Positions 1 to 6,457 of a stretch of DNA of 11,523 nt are shown here, one piece after another. Each line of letters opens with the position of its first letter. Position 1 is the first letter of the stretch. The notes beneath the pieces were generated by a model. That model ran no database searches. It saw only the letters and a list, made by a program, of their open reading frames with translations, and was not told the DNA's origin. Where the stretch lies: the NCBI GenBank assembly GCA_021731185.1, contig JAKFXW010000092.1, forward strand, positions 1 through 11,523, given 5' to 3'. Made by a program: the position numbers and the translations under genes. The stretch comes from Gallionellaceae bacterium (lineage in GTDB: Bacteria; Pseudomonadota; Gammaproteobacteria; Burkholderiales; Gallionellaceae).

Positions 1-2
1 GC

Positions 3-395
3 ACGGTGTCGGATTATTGTTTTGAAAAAGATAAATTATTTGCACGCCTCAATCTCAGCGATGATGAGTTTGCGTTGTATCAAAACATCTACCAAACTCT
101 GGCACCACAAGCCCCCACGCCCGACCTGGTAATCTATTTGCAAGCCTCGCCAGCCACGTTGGTGGAGAGGGTGCACAAGCGTGCCATTGATTACGAGCGA
201 CCCATTGTGGATAATTATTTAGCGCGATTAGCGCAGGCTTACAGTGATTTTTTCTATCATTACGATGCGGCTCCAGTGTTTATAGTGAACAGTGAAAACC
301 TTAATTTTGTGGATAATGACGATGATTTCTCTTTGCTGGTGCAACGCATCGAAGGGATGCGCAGTGCGCGAGAATTTTTCAGCGTCGGGTCGTAG
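3..395 (+). CDS. Deoxynucleoside kinase (deoxyadenosine/deoxyguanosine kinase type), 3' part only
   Basis: C-terminal part of a deoxynucleoside kinase, which phosphorylates deoxynucleosides in the cytoplasmic salvage pathway. The reading frame is open to the left edge, so the true start and the N-terminal P-loop lie outside the window; the GTG at 6 is not a credible start because homologous sequence already runs through it. Visible family features are the segment SDYCFEKDKLFA near the left edge, the strand PDLVIYLQASP, then ERVHKRAIDYER, which corresponds to the Arg-rich lid region, and a C-terminal stretch ending in FIVNSENLNF. About 130 residues are present out of roughly 200-220 usual for the family. 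It ends 27 bp before panB on the same strand. A kinase of this type next to panB is common in betaproteobacteria, so co-transcription is likely. Substrate preference cannot be judged from this fragment. Confidence 0.85.
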   Translation, partial: TVSDYCFEKDKLFARLNLSDDEFALYQNIYQTLAPQAPTPDLVIYLQASPATLVERVHKRAIDYERPIVDNYLARLAQAYSDFFYHYDAAPVFIVNSENLNFVDNDDDFSLLVQRIEGMRSAREFFSVGS

Positions 396-422
396 AAGTT
401 AATTCCTTAAAGGGCCTCAGTC

Positions 423-1214
423 ATGCGTACTACCTTAACTCATTTGCGAACCATGCACGACAAGGGCGAAAAAATCGCTGCACTCACCTGTTACAGTGCC
501 AGCTTCGCTACCTTGCTGGAAAAAAATGGCGTGGATATTTTGCTGGTGGGAGATTCGCTGGGCATGGTGCTGCAGGGGCATGAAACCACATTGCCGGTAA
601 CTTTGGATGACATGATTTATCACACTGCCTGCGTGACTCGTGGCACGCAGCAAGCATTCATTTTGGCGGATATGCCGTTCGGTACTTTTCAAGTTAGTCC
701 TGAAAAAACTTTTGAACAGGCTGCGCGTTTGCTGGCAGCAGGCGCGCAAATGGTTAAGATTGAAGGCGGGGAAGTGATGGTTGAGACCATTTCTTTTTTA
801 AGCCAGCGTGGCATTCCAGTATGCGCGCACGTCGGGCTGACCCCGCAATCGGTGCATCAATTGGGCGGTTATCGCGTGCAAGGAAAAAATAGTGCTGACG
901 CGCAGCGGGTGTTGCAAGATGCCGTAGCCGTAGCAGAAGCGGGTGCCAGCATGTTGTTGTTAGAAGCGATCCCGGCGTTACTGGCTGCGGGAATTACAGC
1001 CAACGTAGCCATCCCGACCATCGGCATAGGTGCAGGGGAGAGTTGCTCCGGGCAGGTGTTGGTGCTGGATGACATGCTGGGAATTTATCCGGGCAAGCCC
1101 GCGCGCTTTGTAAAAAATTATATGCAGGGCGCACAAAGCATTGCTGATGCGGTCGCGAGTTATGTGGCTGATGTGAAGTCGGGTACTTTCCCCGGCAAGG
1201 AACACAGCTTCTGA
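423..1214 (+). CDS. panB: 3-methyl-2-oxobutanoate hydroxymethyltransferase (ketopantoate hydroxymethyltransferase)
   Basis: First committed enzyme of pantothenate (vitamin B5) synthesis. It transfers a hydroxymethyl group from 5,10-methylenetetrahydrofolate to 2-oxoisovalerate to give ketopantoate, in the cytoplasm. The 263-residue protein has normal family length and a TIM-barrel pattern. Key residues are visible: Asp44 in LVGDSLGMVLQGH, Asp83 in ILADMPFG (both metal/substrate contacts), Lys112 and Glu114 in MVKIEGG, and Glu181 in LLLEAIP, the expected catalytic base. The Gly-rich IPTIGIGAG stretch near residues 197-205 is also typical. The start is supported by alignment with the family and by a modest AAGGG ribosome site at 410-414. 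panC begins 12 bp downstream, so the two are almost certainly one transcript with the kinase gene upstream. I see nothing unusual in this gene. Confidence 0.97.
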   Translation: MRTTLTHLRTMHDKGEKIAALTCYSASFATLLEKNGVDILLVGDSLGMVLQGHETTLPVTLDDMIYHTACVTRGTQQAFILADMPFGTFQVSPEKTFEQAARLLAAGAQMVKIEGGEVMVETISFLSQRGIPVCAHVGLTPQSVHQLGGYRVQGKNSADAQRVLQDAVAVAEAGASMLLLEAIPALLAAGITANVAIPTIGIGAGESCSGQVLVLDDMLGIYPGKPARFVKNYMQGAQSIADAVASYVADVKSGTFPGKEHSF

Positions 1215-1226
1215 CGGGTATCTCTA

Positions 1227-2102
1227 ATGCAAATAATTTCCACCATTACAGCGTTACGCCACCGCTTGCGCGATGAGGAGCCAGTTGTTTTTGTGCCAAC
1301 TATGGGCAATTTGCATGAAGGCCATTTGGATTTAGTGCGGGTGGCGCGTGAACACGGTCGTTGTGTGGTGGTCAGTATTTTTGTGAACCCGCTGCAATTT
1401 GGGGTGAATGAGGATTTTTCCAAATACCCACGCACACTGGAGCAGGATTGTAAGTTGTTGGAACAAAGCGGAGTGGATGTGGTGTTTGCGCCGAGCGAGC
1501 AGGATTTATACGCGCAGCCACAACAGTTCATGGTCGATCCGCCTGCGATTGCAAATGAATTGTGTGGTGCATTTCGTCCGGGACATTTTCGCGGTGTTGC
1601 AACAGTGGTGCTGAAATTATTCAATATCGTGCAACCGCAAATGGCGGTATTTGGAAAAAAGGATTTTCAGCAACTGCACATCGTGCGGCAGATGGTGGCG
1701 CAACTTAATTTGCCGATAGAGGTAATTGGTGGCGAAACAGTGCGTGCGGCGGATGGTCTGGCACTCAGTTCGCGTAACCAATATTTGAATCCGACTGAGC
1801 GAACTGAGGCGGCGTTTTTATGTCGAACGCTGGCGAATATGGGGAAGGCCATGCGGGGTCAAGCTGCGTTGAATCAGGCCAAGCTAAACAGTCCGCGAGA
1901 CTTTTCAAGCTTGGAACAAGAGGCGCGGGATGCCCTCAGCGCACGCGGGTGGAAAGTTGAGTACATCGCGATTCGCTGTTCCAGCACTTTGTTGCCGCTT
2001 ACTGCGGGGGATAAAGATGTAGTGATCCTGGCAGCGGTTTGGCTCGGGAAAACCCGGCTTATTGATAATTTGGAGACTAATCTTCAGGGTGGTTTGTCTT
2101 AA
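1227..2102 (+). CDS. panC: Pantoate--beta-alanine ligase (pantothenate synthetase)
   Basis: Catalyses ATP-dependent condensation of pantoate with beta-alanine to give pantothenate, through a pantoyl-adenylate intermediate. The 291-residue protein has a nucleotidyltransferase (HIGH-type) N-terminal domain: VPTMGNLHEGH at about 23-33 carries the HxGH signature. It is followed by FVNPLQFG near 52-59, the phosphate-binding GKKDFQQL near 143-150 and the KMSKS-equivalent loop LALSSRN near 178-184. The C-terminal dimer and lid domain runs from about 190 to the end. Length is close to the usual 280-290. The gene lies 12 bp after panB. I see no strong ribosome site before the ATG, so translation may depend on coupling to panB. 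The stop codon overlaps the region that could supply a -35 box for panD. Confidence 0.97.
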   Translation: MQIISTITALRHRLRDEEPVVFVPTMGNLHEGHLDLVRVAREHGRCVVVSIFVNPLQFGVNEDFSKYPRTLEQDCKLLEQSGVDVVFAPSEQDLYAQPQQFMVDPPAIANELCGAFRPGHFRGVATVVLKLFNIVQPQMAVFGKKDFQQLHIVRQMVAQLNLPIEVIGGETVRAADGLALSSRNQYLNPTERTEAAFLCRTLANMGKAMRGQAALNQAKLNSPRDFSSLEQEARDALSARGWKVEYIAIRCSSTLLPLTAGDKDVVILAAVWLGKTRLIDNLETNLQGGLS

Positions 2103-2125
2103 GGGATGCACACTTATACTATAAT
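2094..2125 (+). promoter_or_regulatory. Candidate sigma-70 promoter for panD
   Basis: Between panC and panD the sequence TATACTATAAT provides two overlapping -10 boxes, TATACT at 2115-2120 and TATAAT at 2120-2125. The best -35 match, TTGTCT at 2094-2099, is spaced 15 bp from the first and 20 bp from the second, so neither spacing is ideal. Transcription would start near 2127-2133, leaving a leader of about 55 bases before panD. The near-perfect -10 is seen in the sequence; promoter activity is inferred. Confidence 0.45.
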
Positions 2126-2186
2126 GCGCGTCCTTATTGTATTTCGCTTTTTTAGTTATTTTGATTCTCCGTAGAGGAATAACATC

Positions 2187-2567
2187 ATGCAGAGAATAAT
2201 GCTTAAGTCAAAATTACACCGCGTACATGTCACTCACTCTGAGTTGCATTACGAAGGCTCGTGCGCGATTGATGAAAATTTACTGGATGCGGCGGATATA
2301 CGCGAATACCAACAGATTGATATTTATAATGTGACCAATGGTGAGCGCTTCACCACGTATGCCATCCGCGCGCAACGCGACTCCGGTATTATTTCAGTGA
2401 ATGGTGCAGCGGCGCATAAAGCTAATCCTGAGGATATTTTGATTATTGCATCTTATGCAATGTATTCTGAGTTGGAGCTACAAAGATTTCATCCACAGTT
2501 GGTTTATGTCGATGAGCATAATCGCATTCTGGAGCAGCGCATCAGCATTCCAGCCCAAGCAGCTTGA
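2187..2567 (+). CDS. panD: Aspartate 1-decarboxylase, pyruvoyl-dependent
   Basis: Decarboxylates L-aspartate to beta-alanine, the second substrate of PanC. The 126-residue proenzyme matches the length of the classical bacterial enzyme. The self-cleavage site is visible: YEGSC with Gly24-Ser25, where Ser25 becomes the pyruvoyl group. Substrate and catalytic residues Lys9, Arg54, Thr57 and Tyr58 (in ERFTTYAIR) are all in register, and the conserved IISVNGAAAH follows. The start is supported by an AGAGGA ribosome site at 2173-2178. The gene follows panC by 84 bp with a candidate promoter between them, so it may be expressed both from the pan transcript and on its own. Classical PanD enzymes in enterobacteria need the maturation factor PanZ; no such gene is in this window. 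It converges on the moeB-like gene with a 7-bp gap. Confidence 0.97.
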   Translation: MQRIMLKSKLHRVHVTHSELHYEGSCAIDENLLDAADIREYQQIDIYNVTNGERFTTYAIRAQRDSGIISVNGAAAHKANPEDILIIASYAMYSELELQRFHPQLVYVDEHNRILEQRISIPAQAA

Positions 2568-2574
2568 GTTAGTT

Positions 2575-3324
2575 TTAAGGTCTGGCGCACACCGCGCATT
2601 CCTTATCTTTGCGTAACGCGAGGGTACGCATTGCAAAGTCCAGTGCATTTATCACCAGTAATTTTCCATTTAGTGAAGTGCCTATCCCCATTAAAAGTTT
2701 AAGTGCTTCAGCCGCCTGCATACTGCCTATGATGCCTACCAAGGGGGCGTATACACCCATCACGGCACAGCGGGTTTCTTCAGCGGTGCTGTCTTCCGGG
2801 TATAGACACTGGTAGCAAGGGCCATACTCGGTTCGCAAATCAAACACCGCTATCTGTCCGTCAAAGCGTATCGCCGCACCCGATACCAGTGGTTTTTTTA
2901 GTTGCACACATGCTTGGTTTAGTGCGTAGCGCGTGGCGAAATTATCGCTGCAATCCAGTACCACGTCCGCCACCGCCACTAATTGCAGCAGTTGAGTTTG
3001 ATCGACTCGTTCATTCAGCGGGATAATATTCACTTCTGGATTTATTTCGGTGAGCGTGGCATGGGCAGAGTTTACTTTCGCCATACCGATGCTGCGGGTG
3101 CGATGCAGAATCTGACGTTGCAAATTGGTCAAATCAACCGTGTCGTTGTCGCACAACGTCAGCTTGCCTACGCCGCTGGAAGTCATGAACATGGCCGCCG
3201 ATGAACCTAATCCGCCTGCGCCGATGATGAGCGAGCGGGCATTCAGTAACTTCTCCTGTCCTTCTATGCCAATCTCAGGCAGTAGAATGTGGCGGCTGTA
3301 ACGCAATAATTGTTGGTCGTTCAT
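2575..3324 (-). CDS. moeB: MoeB/ThiF-family sulfur-carrier adenylyltransferase (E1-like)
   Basis: Adenylates the C-terminal glycine of a small ubiquitin-fold sulfur carrier (MoaD for molybdopterin, or ThiS for thiazole) using ATP, in the cytoplasm. Numbering here is from an upstream ATG at 3346-3348. Visible features are the nucleotide loop GAGGLGS (43-49), the DND-VDLTNLQRQ segment with Asp67 and Arg78, Lys91, Asp135 in CSDNFATR, Cys194 in TRCAVMGVYAP (equivalent to the conserved cysteine of MoeB/ThiF), and a zinc site made of CYQC (178-181) and CAVC (251-254). There is no rhodanese extension. I prefer the ATG at 3322-3324 (MNDQQLLRYSRH), which fits family starts; the ATG at 3346 would add eight residues, and neither has a clear ribosome site. 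No moaD or thiS is nearby, so MoeB versus ThiF is not settled. It sits directly downstream of ctpA. Confidence 0.9.
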   Translation of the reverse strand: MNDQQLLRYSRHILLPEIGIEGQEKLLNARSLIIGAGGLGSSAAMFMTSSGVGKLTLCDNDTVDLTNLQRQILHRTRSIGMAKVNSAHATLTEINPEVNIIPLNERVDQTQLLQLVAVADVVLDCSDNFATRYALNQACVQLKKPLVSGAAIRFDGQIAVFDLRTEYGPCYQCLYPEDSTAEETRCAVMGVYAPLVGIIGSMQAAEALKLLMGIGTSLNGKLLVINALDFAMRTLALRKDKECAVCARP

Positions 3325-3363
3325 GCGTTCAGATTTGGCTCGAGGCATCTTCGAGCTTTAATA

Positions 3364-4809
3364 TTAATTCTTCTTGCCGTCTTCACCTTTGGCTGCGACA
3401 GCATCTGTGCTTTGTATCACTGGCAGACCTTTCAGGAAATTTAATGCCTGCGTAAGTTGATAGTCATCTTTAGAGCCGAATTCAATTGGGGTGCGTTTAG
3501 TGTCCTCTTCACCTTCAACTTTGGGAGTGGCTTTGGGCGGAGCTTTTGGTTTTTCCGGACTCGTATCATTGCCAGATTGCTGCCCATTTTTAAGATGGCG
3601 ATCCAGATCTATTTCGCGGATGTGCATCGCATTGTCCCGCCCACTGTTTGCAGGGTCTTCCACCAGCATATCCGGCACGATACCAGTCGCTTGAATAGAA
3701 CGACCTTTAGGGGTGAAGTAACGGGACGTGGTCAGCTTGATCGCGGTGTTATTACCCAGCGGCAAAATGGTTTGCACCGAACCTTTGCCAAAGGTTGGTG
3801 TGCCCATGATCAGTGCGCGCTTGTGATCTTGCAGTGCTCCAGCAACAATCTCTGAAGCAGAGGCAGAGCCACTATTAACCAGCACTACCATGGGGATAGA
3901 TTTAACGGCAGCAGCCAAGTCAATTAAATAATCCAAACGGTTGTCACGTCCACGTATGTAGTTTTCGGGACTCGCAGTTAATTTCATTTGCGTCTCTTCA
4001 GTGCGCCCTTCGGTGTATACCACCAGCGCGTCTTTGGGCAGGAAAGCGGCGGACACACCCACTGCGCTGTTTAATAAACCCCCTGGGTCATTACGTAGAT
4101 CAAGCACCAAGCCTTTTATATTGGTAGGGTCTTGCTTGAATATATTATTCAGGGCAGTCGCCAGATTTTCACCTGTGTGCTCCTGAAATTGCGTAATGCG
4201 AATAAAAGCGTAACCAGGCTCGACCACTTTGGATTTCACGCTTTGCACTTTAATGACCGCACGGGTGAGTGTGAAGGTGAGCGGCTTGGGCGCATTTTTA
4301 CGGATGACAGTTAAAATAATCTGGCTACCCATTTTGCCGCGCATACGCTTGACGGCATCGTTTAACGTTAGACCTTTGACCAGTGTGTCATCCAGTTTTA
4401 TTATCAGATCGCCGCTCTGAATACCTGCATGAAATGCTGGCGTATCTTCAATCGGAGAAATAACCTTGATAAGACCATCTTCCATGCTGACCTCAATGCC
4501 CAGACCGCCAAATTCGCCTTGTGTGCCAACTTGCAATTCTTTAAAGGAATCCGCATCCAGATACGCAGAGTGGGGATCCAAGCCATTAAGCATGCCGTGT
4601 ATAGCTTCGGTAATTAATTTTTTATCGCTGACTGGTTCAACGTAATCGCTTTTAATGCGACCAAAGACTTCAGTAAATGCGCGCAGCTCTTCGATGGGCA
4701 AGGGAGAGACGTTTTCCTTGTCAGCGCTGGCAGGAAAGTTGAGACTGACCAGTACACCCGCGATTAAGCCCACGGCAATTAATCCAAATTTTTCAATACG
4801 ACTACGCAT
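3364..4809 (-). CDS. ctpA: S41-family carboxyl-terminal processing peptidase (CtpA/Prc type)
   Basis: Periplasmic serine protease that trims or degrades proteins from the C-terminus; relatives act on penicillin-binding proteins and cell-wall hydrolases. The 481-residue protein starts with an uncleaved anchor or signal peptide (hydrophobic residues 8-24, then PASA). It continues with a cap segment, a PDZ domain (about 95-180, with GEFGGLGIEV and GIQSGDLIIKLDD), and the peptidase core to about 385. The catalytic Ser317 (in GSASASE), Lys342 (in FGKGS) and Gln346 are spaced exactly as in CtpB-type enzymes (Ser-25-Lys-4-Gln). Residues 405-445 are a low-complexity Lys/Pro/Glu linker, followed by a short C-terminal helix. 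The start has a good AAAGGT ribosome site (minus strand, 4815-4820). The moeB-like gene follows after 39 bp (15 bp if its earlier ATG is used), suggesting one transcript. envC lies upstream, in line with a cell-wall role. Confidence 0.95.
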   Translation of the reverse strand: MRSRIEKFGLIAVGLIAGVLVSLNFPASADKENVSPLPIEELRAFTEVFGRIKSDYVEPVSDKKLITEAIHGMLNGLDPHSAYLDADSFKELQVGTQGEFGGLGIEVSMEDGLIKVISPIEDTPAFHAGIQSGDLIIKLDDTLVKGLTLNDAVKRMRGKMGSQIILTVIRKNAPKPLTFTLTRAVIKVQSVKSKVVEPGYAFIRITQFQEHTGENLATALNNIFKQDPTNIKGLVLDLRNDPGGLLNSAVGVSAAFLPKDALVVYTEGRTEETQMKLTASPENYIRGRDNRLDYLIDLAAAVKSIPMVVLVNSGSASASEIVAGALQDHKRALIMGTPTFGKGSVQTILPLGNNTAIKLTTSRYFTPKGRSIQATGIVPDMLVEDPANSGRDNAMHIREIDLDRHLKNGQQSGNDTSPEKPKAPPKATPKVEGEEDTKRTPIEFGSKDDYQLTQALNFLKGLPVIQSTDAVAAKGEDGKKN

Positions 4810-5038
4810 ATTCGACCTTTGAGTAAGTAATTTTGTTATACCGCCTTGCCTTTAAAAAAGGAAAGCTAAAAGCTTGCAAGTTGCTACACCACATGGTTAG
4901 TAATTTAGCAGACCATTATTGCTTGTGATTGCCTGCGTTGGAAAGGTGAATCTTTTAATAGTTCAAACGCCTGTAAGTTTATTGGCGTACATTTTAATAG
5001 CAATAAATAAAATAAATTAAAAACGGAATAACGTGTTT
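4810..5038. other. envC-ctpA intergenic region, AT-rich, weak regulatory signals
   Basis: This 229-bp stretch between envC and ctpA (both minus strand) holds no credible gene. On the minus strand I see a small hairpin, AAGCT (4863-4867) with AGCTT (4871-4875), followed by a T-rich run. Downstream of it is a TATAAC box (plus 4835-4840) that could be a -10 for ctpA but lacks a convincing -35. A second short dyad, CCTTT/AAAGG, lies at 4849-4861. Together these might be a weak attenuator and a secondary ctpA promoter. The hairpins are only five base pairs and AT-rich, so I give them little weight. Confidence 0.3.
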
Positions 5039-6250
5039 TCAGTGTGCCGCGATTTCCATTGGTTTCAACCATTTCATTGGATCCAACTGTTTGCCCTCAT
5101 GACGCAGTTCGAAGTATAAACCGAAATCTTCGTTTCCGCCGCTGTTGCCCACCGCCGCAATCGTGTCGCCGCCCTGCAGTGCGTCACCCACTTGTTTGTA
5201 TAGTGTTTCATTGTTCGCATACAAGCTCATATAGCCTTTGCCATGATCGACAATCAATAAATTACCGAAGCCGCGTAGCCAGTCAGCGTATACCACGAGA
5301 CCAGCAGCAATTGTTTTAACCACTTGGCCGCTGGCTGCCCGTAGCTGCAAGCCTTTCCATTGTATAGTGCTGTCCGGGCGCGTATCGCCAAATTTGTTGG
5401 TCACGATACCGTTAACTGGCAAAGTCAAACGCCCTCGTAATTTTTCAAAATCATGGCGTTGTTCAAACGAGTTAGCAGTTGAATGATTGTCGGATTGTTG
5501 TGATGCAAGCAACTCAGCCAATTTTTTTAATAATTGCGCCAGGCGTGCTTCATTTTGTTGTAGCCGATTAATTTCGCGGCGCTGCTGTTTAAGCTGCTGC
5601 GCGTATTGCTTAATTACCTGTTGTCTTGTTATACGATCTTTTTCCAGCTCGCGTTTTTGCATTTGTTCTTCGGCATGCAAAGAAGTTAGCTCAATCGTTT
5701 TTTGCTGATGTTCCGCTGTTACTTCATTTACATGCTGGAGGTTTTTCCGCATAGCAGTCAACCATAGAGCGCGACTGCGTGCAATATATTGATAATACTG
5801 CACGTCGCGCATGGTTTGATTAGGATCGCTAAACAGCAGTTTTACAAATTCCTGCTGCTGCCCTCCCCCCAGATATTGTTGATACAGCAACTTCCCGAGC
5901 ATTTCCTGCTGTCCTTGCAGATCACGTTCAAGGTGACGTGACCGTTGTTGCAGATTTTTGTGGGCGAGTATGGCAGATCGTTGCTGTGTGGATAATTCAG
6001 ATAGTCTGCGTTTGTTTTTGCTGATCGCACGCTCTGAATCGCGCAAGGCATCGGCAGCTTCAGATTGAGACGCACTGGTTTGTTCCAAGTCTTTTTGTAA
6101 GTCTGCGATGCGCTGCCGCATTTTTTCCAATTCGGCTTGCTTGGTTTCTGCTATTTGAGCTGCCTGCATGTCAGATTGCTCCGTGCCGAATGCAGGCTGC
6201 ATCAACAGTGCAACAATTAGGGCTAGACCCGTGTAGCTCATGAATTTCAT
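5039..6250 (-). CDS. envC: EnvC-type murein hydrolase activator with degenerate LytM domain
   Basis: Periplasmic protein that activates AmiA/AmiB-type N-acetylmuramyl-L-alanine amidases during septal peptidoglycan splitting. Numbered from the TTG at 6272-6274, it has a signal peptide (about 9-30, ending QPAFG), a long Gln/Glu/Arg-rich coiled coil (about 33-262), and a C-terminal LytM fold (about 283-405). The LytM zinc ligands are missing: the HxGxD position reads WKGLQ (306-310), and the HLHFE position reads GLYFE (385-389), so both histidines of the HxH are replaced. Loss of catalysis is the known state of EnvC-type activators, which supports this name over a true M23 endopeptidase. I chose the ATG at 6248-6250 (MKFMSY); AAGGGG lies only 3 bases upstream, so the ATG at 6239-6241 is also possible. 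Its neighbours gpmI and ctpA fit the usual betaproteobacterial order. Confidence 0.92.
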   Translation of the reverse strand: MKFMSYTGLALIVALLMQPAFGTEQSDMQAAQIAETKQAELEKMRQRIADLQKDLEQTSASQSEAADALRDSERAISKNKRRLSELSTQQRSAILAHKNLQQRSRHLERDLQGQQEMLGKLLYQQYLGGGQQQEFVKLLFSDPNQTMRDVQYYQYIARSRALWLTAMRKNLQHVNEVTAEHQQKTIELTSLHAEEQMQKRELEKDRITRQQVIKQYAQQLKQQRREINRLQQNEARLAQLLKKLAELLASQQSDNHSTANSFEQRHDFEKLRGRLTLPVNGIVTNKFGDTRPDSTIQWKGLQLRAASGQVVKTIAAGLVVYADWLRGFGNLLIVDHGKGYMSLYANNETLYKQVGDALQGGDTIAAVGNSGGNEDFGLYFELRHEGKQLDPMKWLKPMEIAAH

Positions 6251-6316
6251 TGTCCCCTTGTGGGGTAGGGGCAACTTTTTTGCATAATATTTTAGAGTGG
6301 CGCTAATAGTTTAGTT

Positions 6317-6427
6317 ATTGCCGCGCAGGCGGGAACCCAATCTGATGAAACAATTCCTTACGCAACATGTGGGTAAATCTCAAAGGCATGTTAGAGAAAA
6401 TCGCCAAGTTTCCGCCTGCGCGGGAAT
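6317..6427. repeat. Inverted pair of palindromic REP/dRS3-like repeats between gpmI and envC
   Basis: Two 20-bp copies lie in opposite orientation. The left copy (6317-6336) reads ATTGCCGCGCAGGCGGGAAC. The right copy (6408-6427) has reverse complement ATTCCCGCGCAGGCGGAAAC, so they match at 18 of 20 positions. Each is close to ATTCCC-N8-GGGAAT, the form of the neisserial dRS3 repeat and of similar intergenic repeats in other betaproteobacteria, and each is itself a near-palindrome. The similarity extends outward (TTAGT at 6311-6315, ACTAA at 6431-6435), giving a module of about 125 bp. Inside it is a smaller dyad, AACATG (6364-6369) with CATGTT (6387-6392). It lies in the 207 bp between the gpmI stop and the chosen envC start, where it could affect readthrough or mRNA stability. 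The repeat is seen; its family and function are inferred. Confidence 0.7.
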
Positions 6428-6457
6428 GACACTAATTTGAATTTATAGAGATGTCCA

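Noticed and set aside
3457..3855. Plus-strand open frame of 132 codons inside ctpA
   Set aside because: It is antisense to the conserved S41 catalytic region and low-complexity tail of ctpA, with no start context or family resemblance.
4863..4875. Strong intrinsic terminator after envC
   Set aside because: The stem is only five mostly AT pairs and lies about 165 bp past the stop codon, too weak to call as a terminator.
5039..6250. Reading envC as an active M23 endopeptidase
   Set aside because: Both the HxGxD and HxH zinc-ligand positions are replaced (WKGLQ and GLYFE), so zinc-dependent catalysis is not supported.
6311..6435. CRISPR-like array between gpmI and envC
   Set aside because: There are only two copies, in inverted rather than direct orientation, each a near-palindrome, with no spacer regularity.
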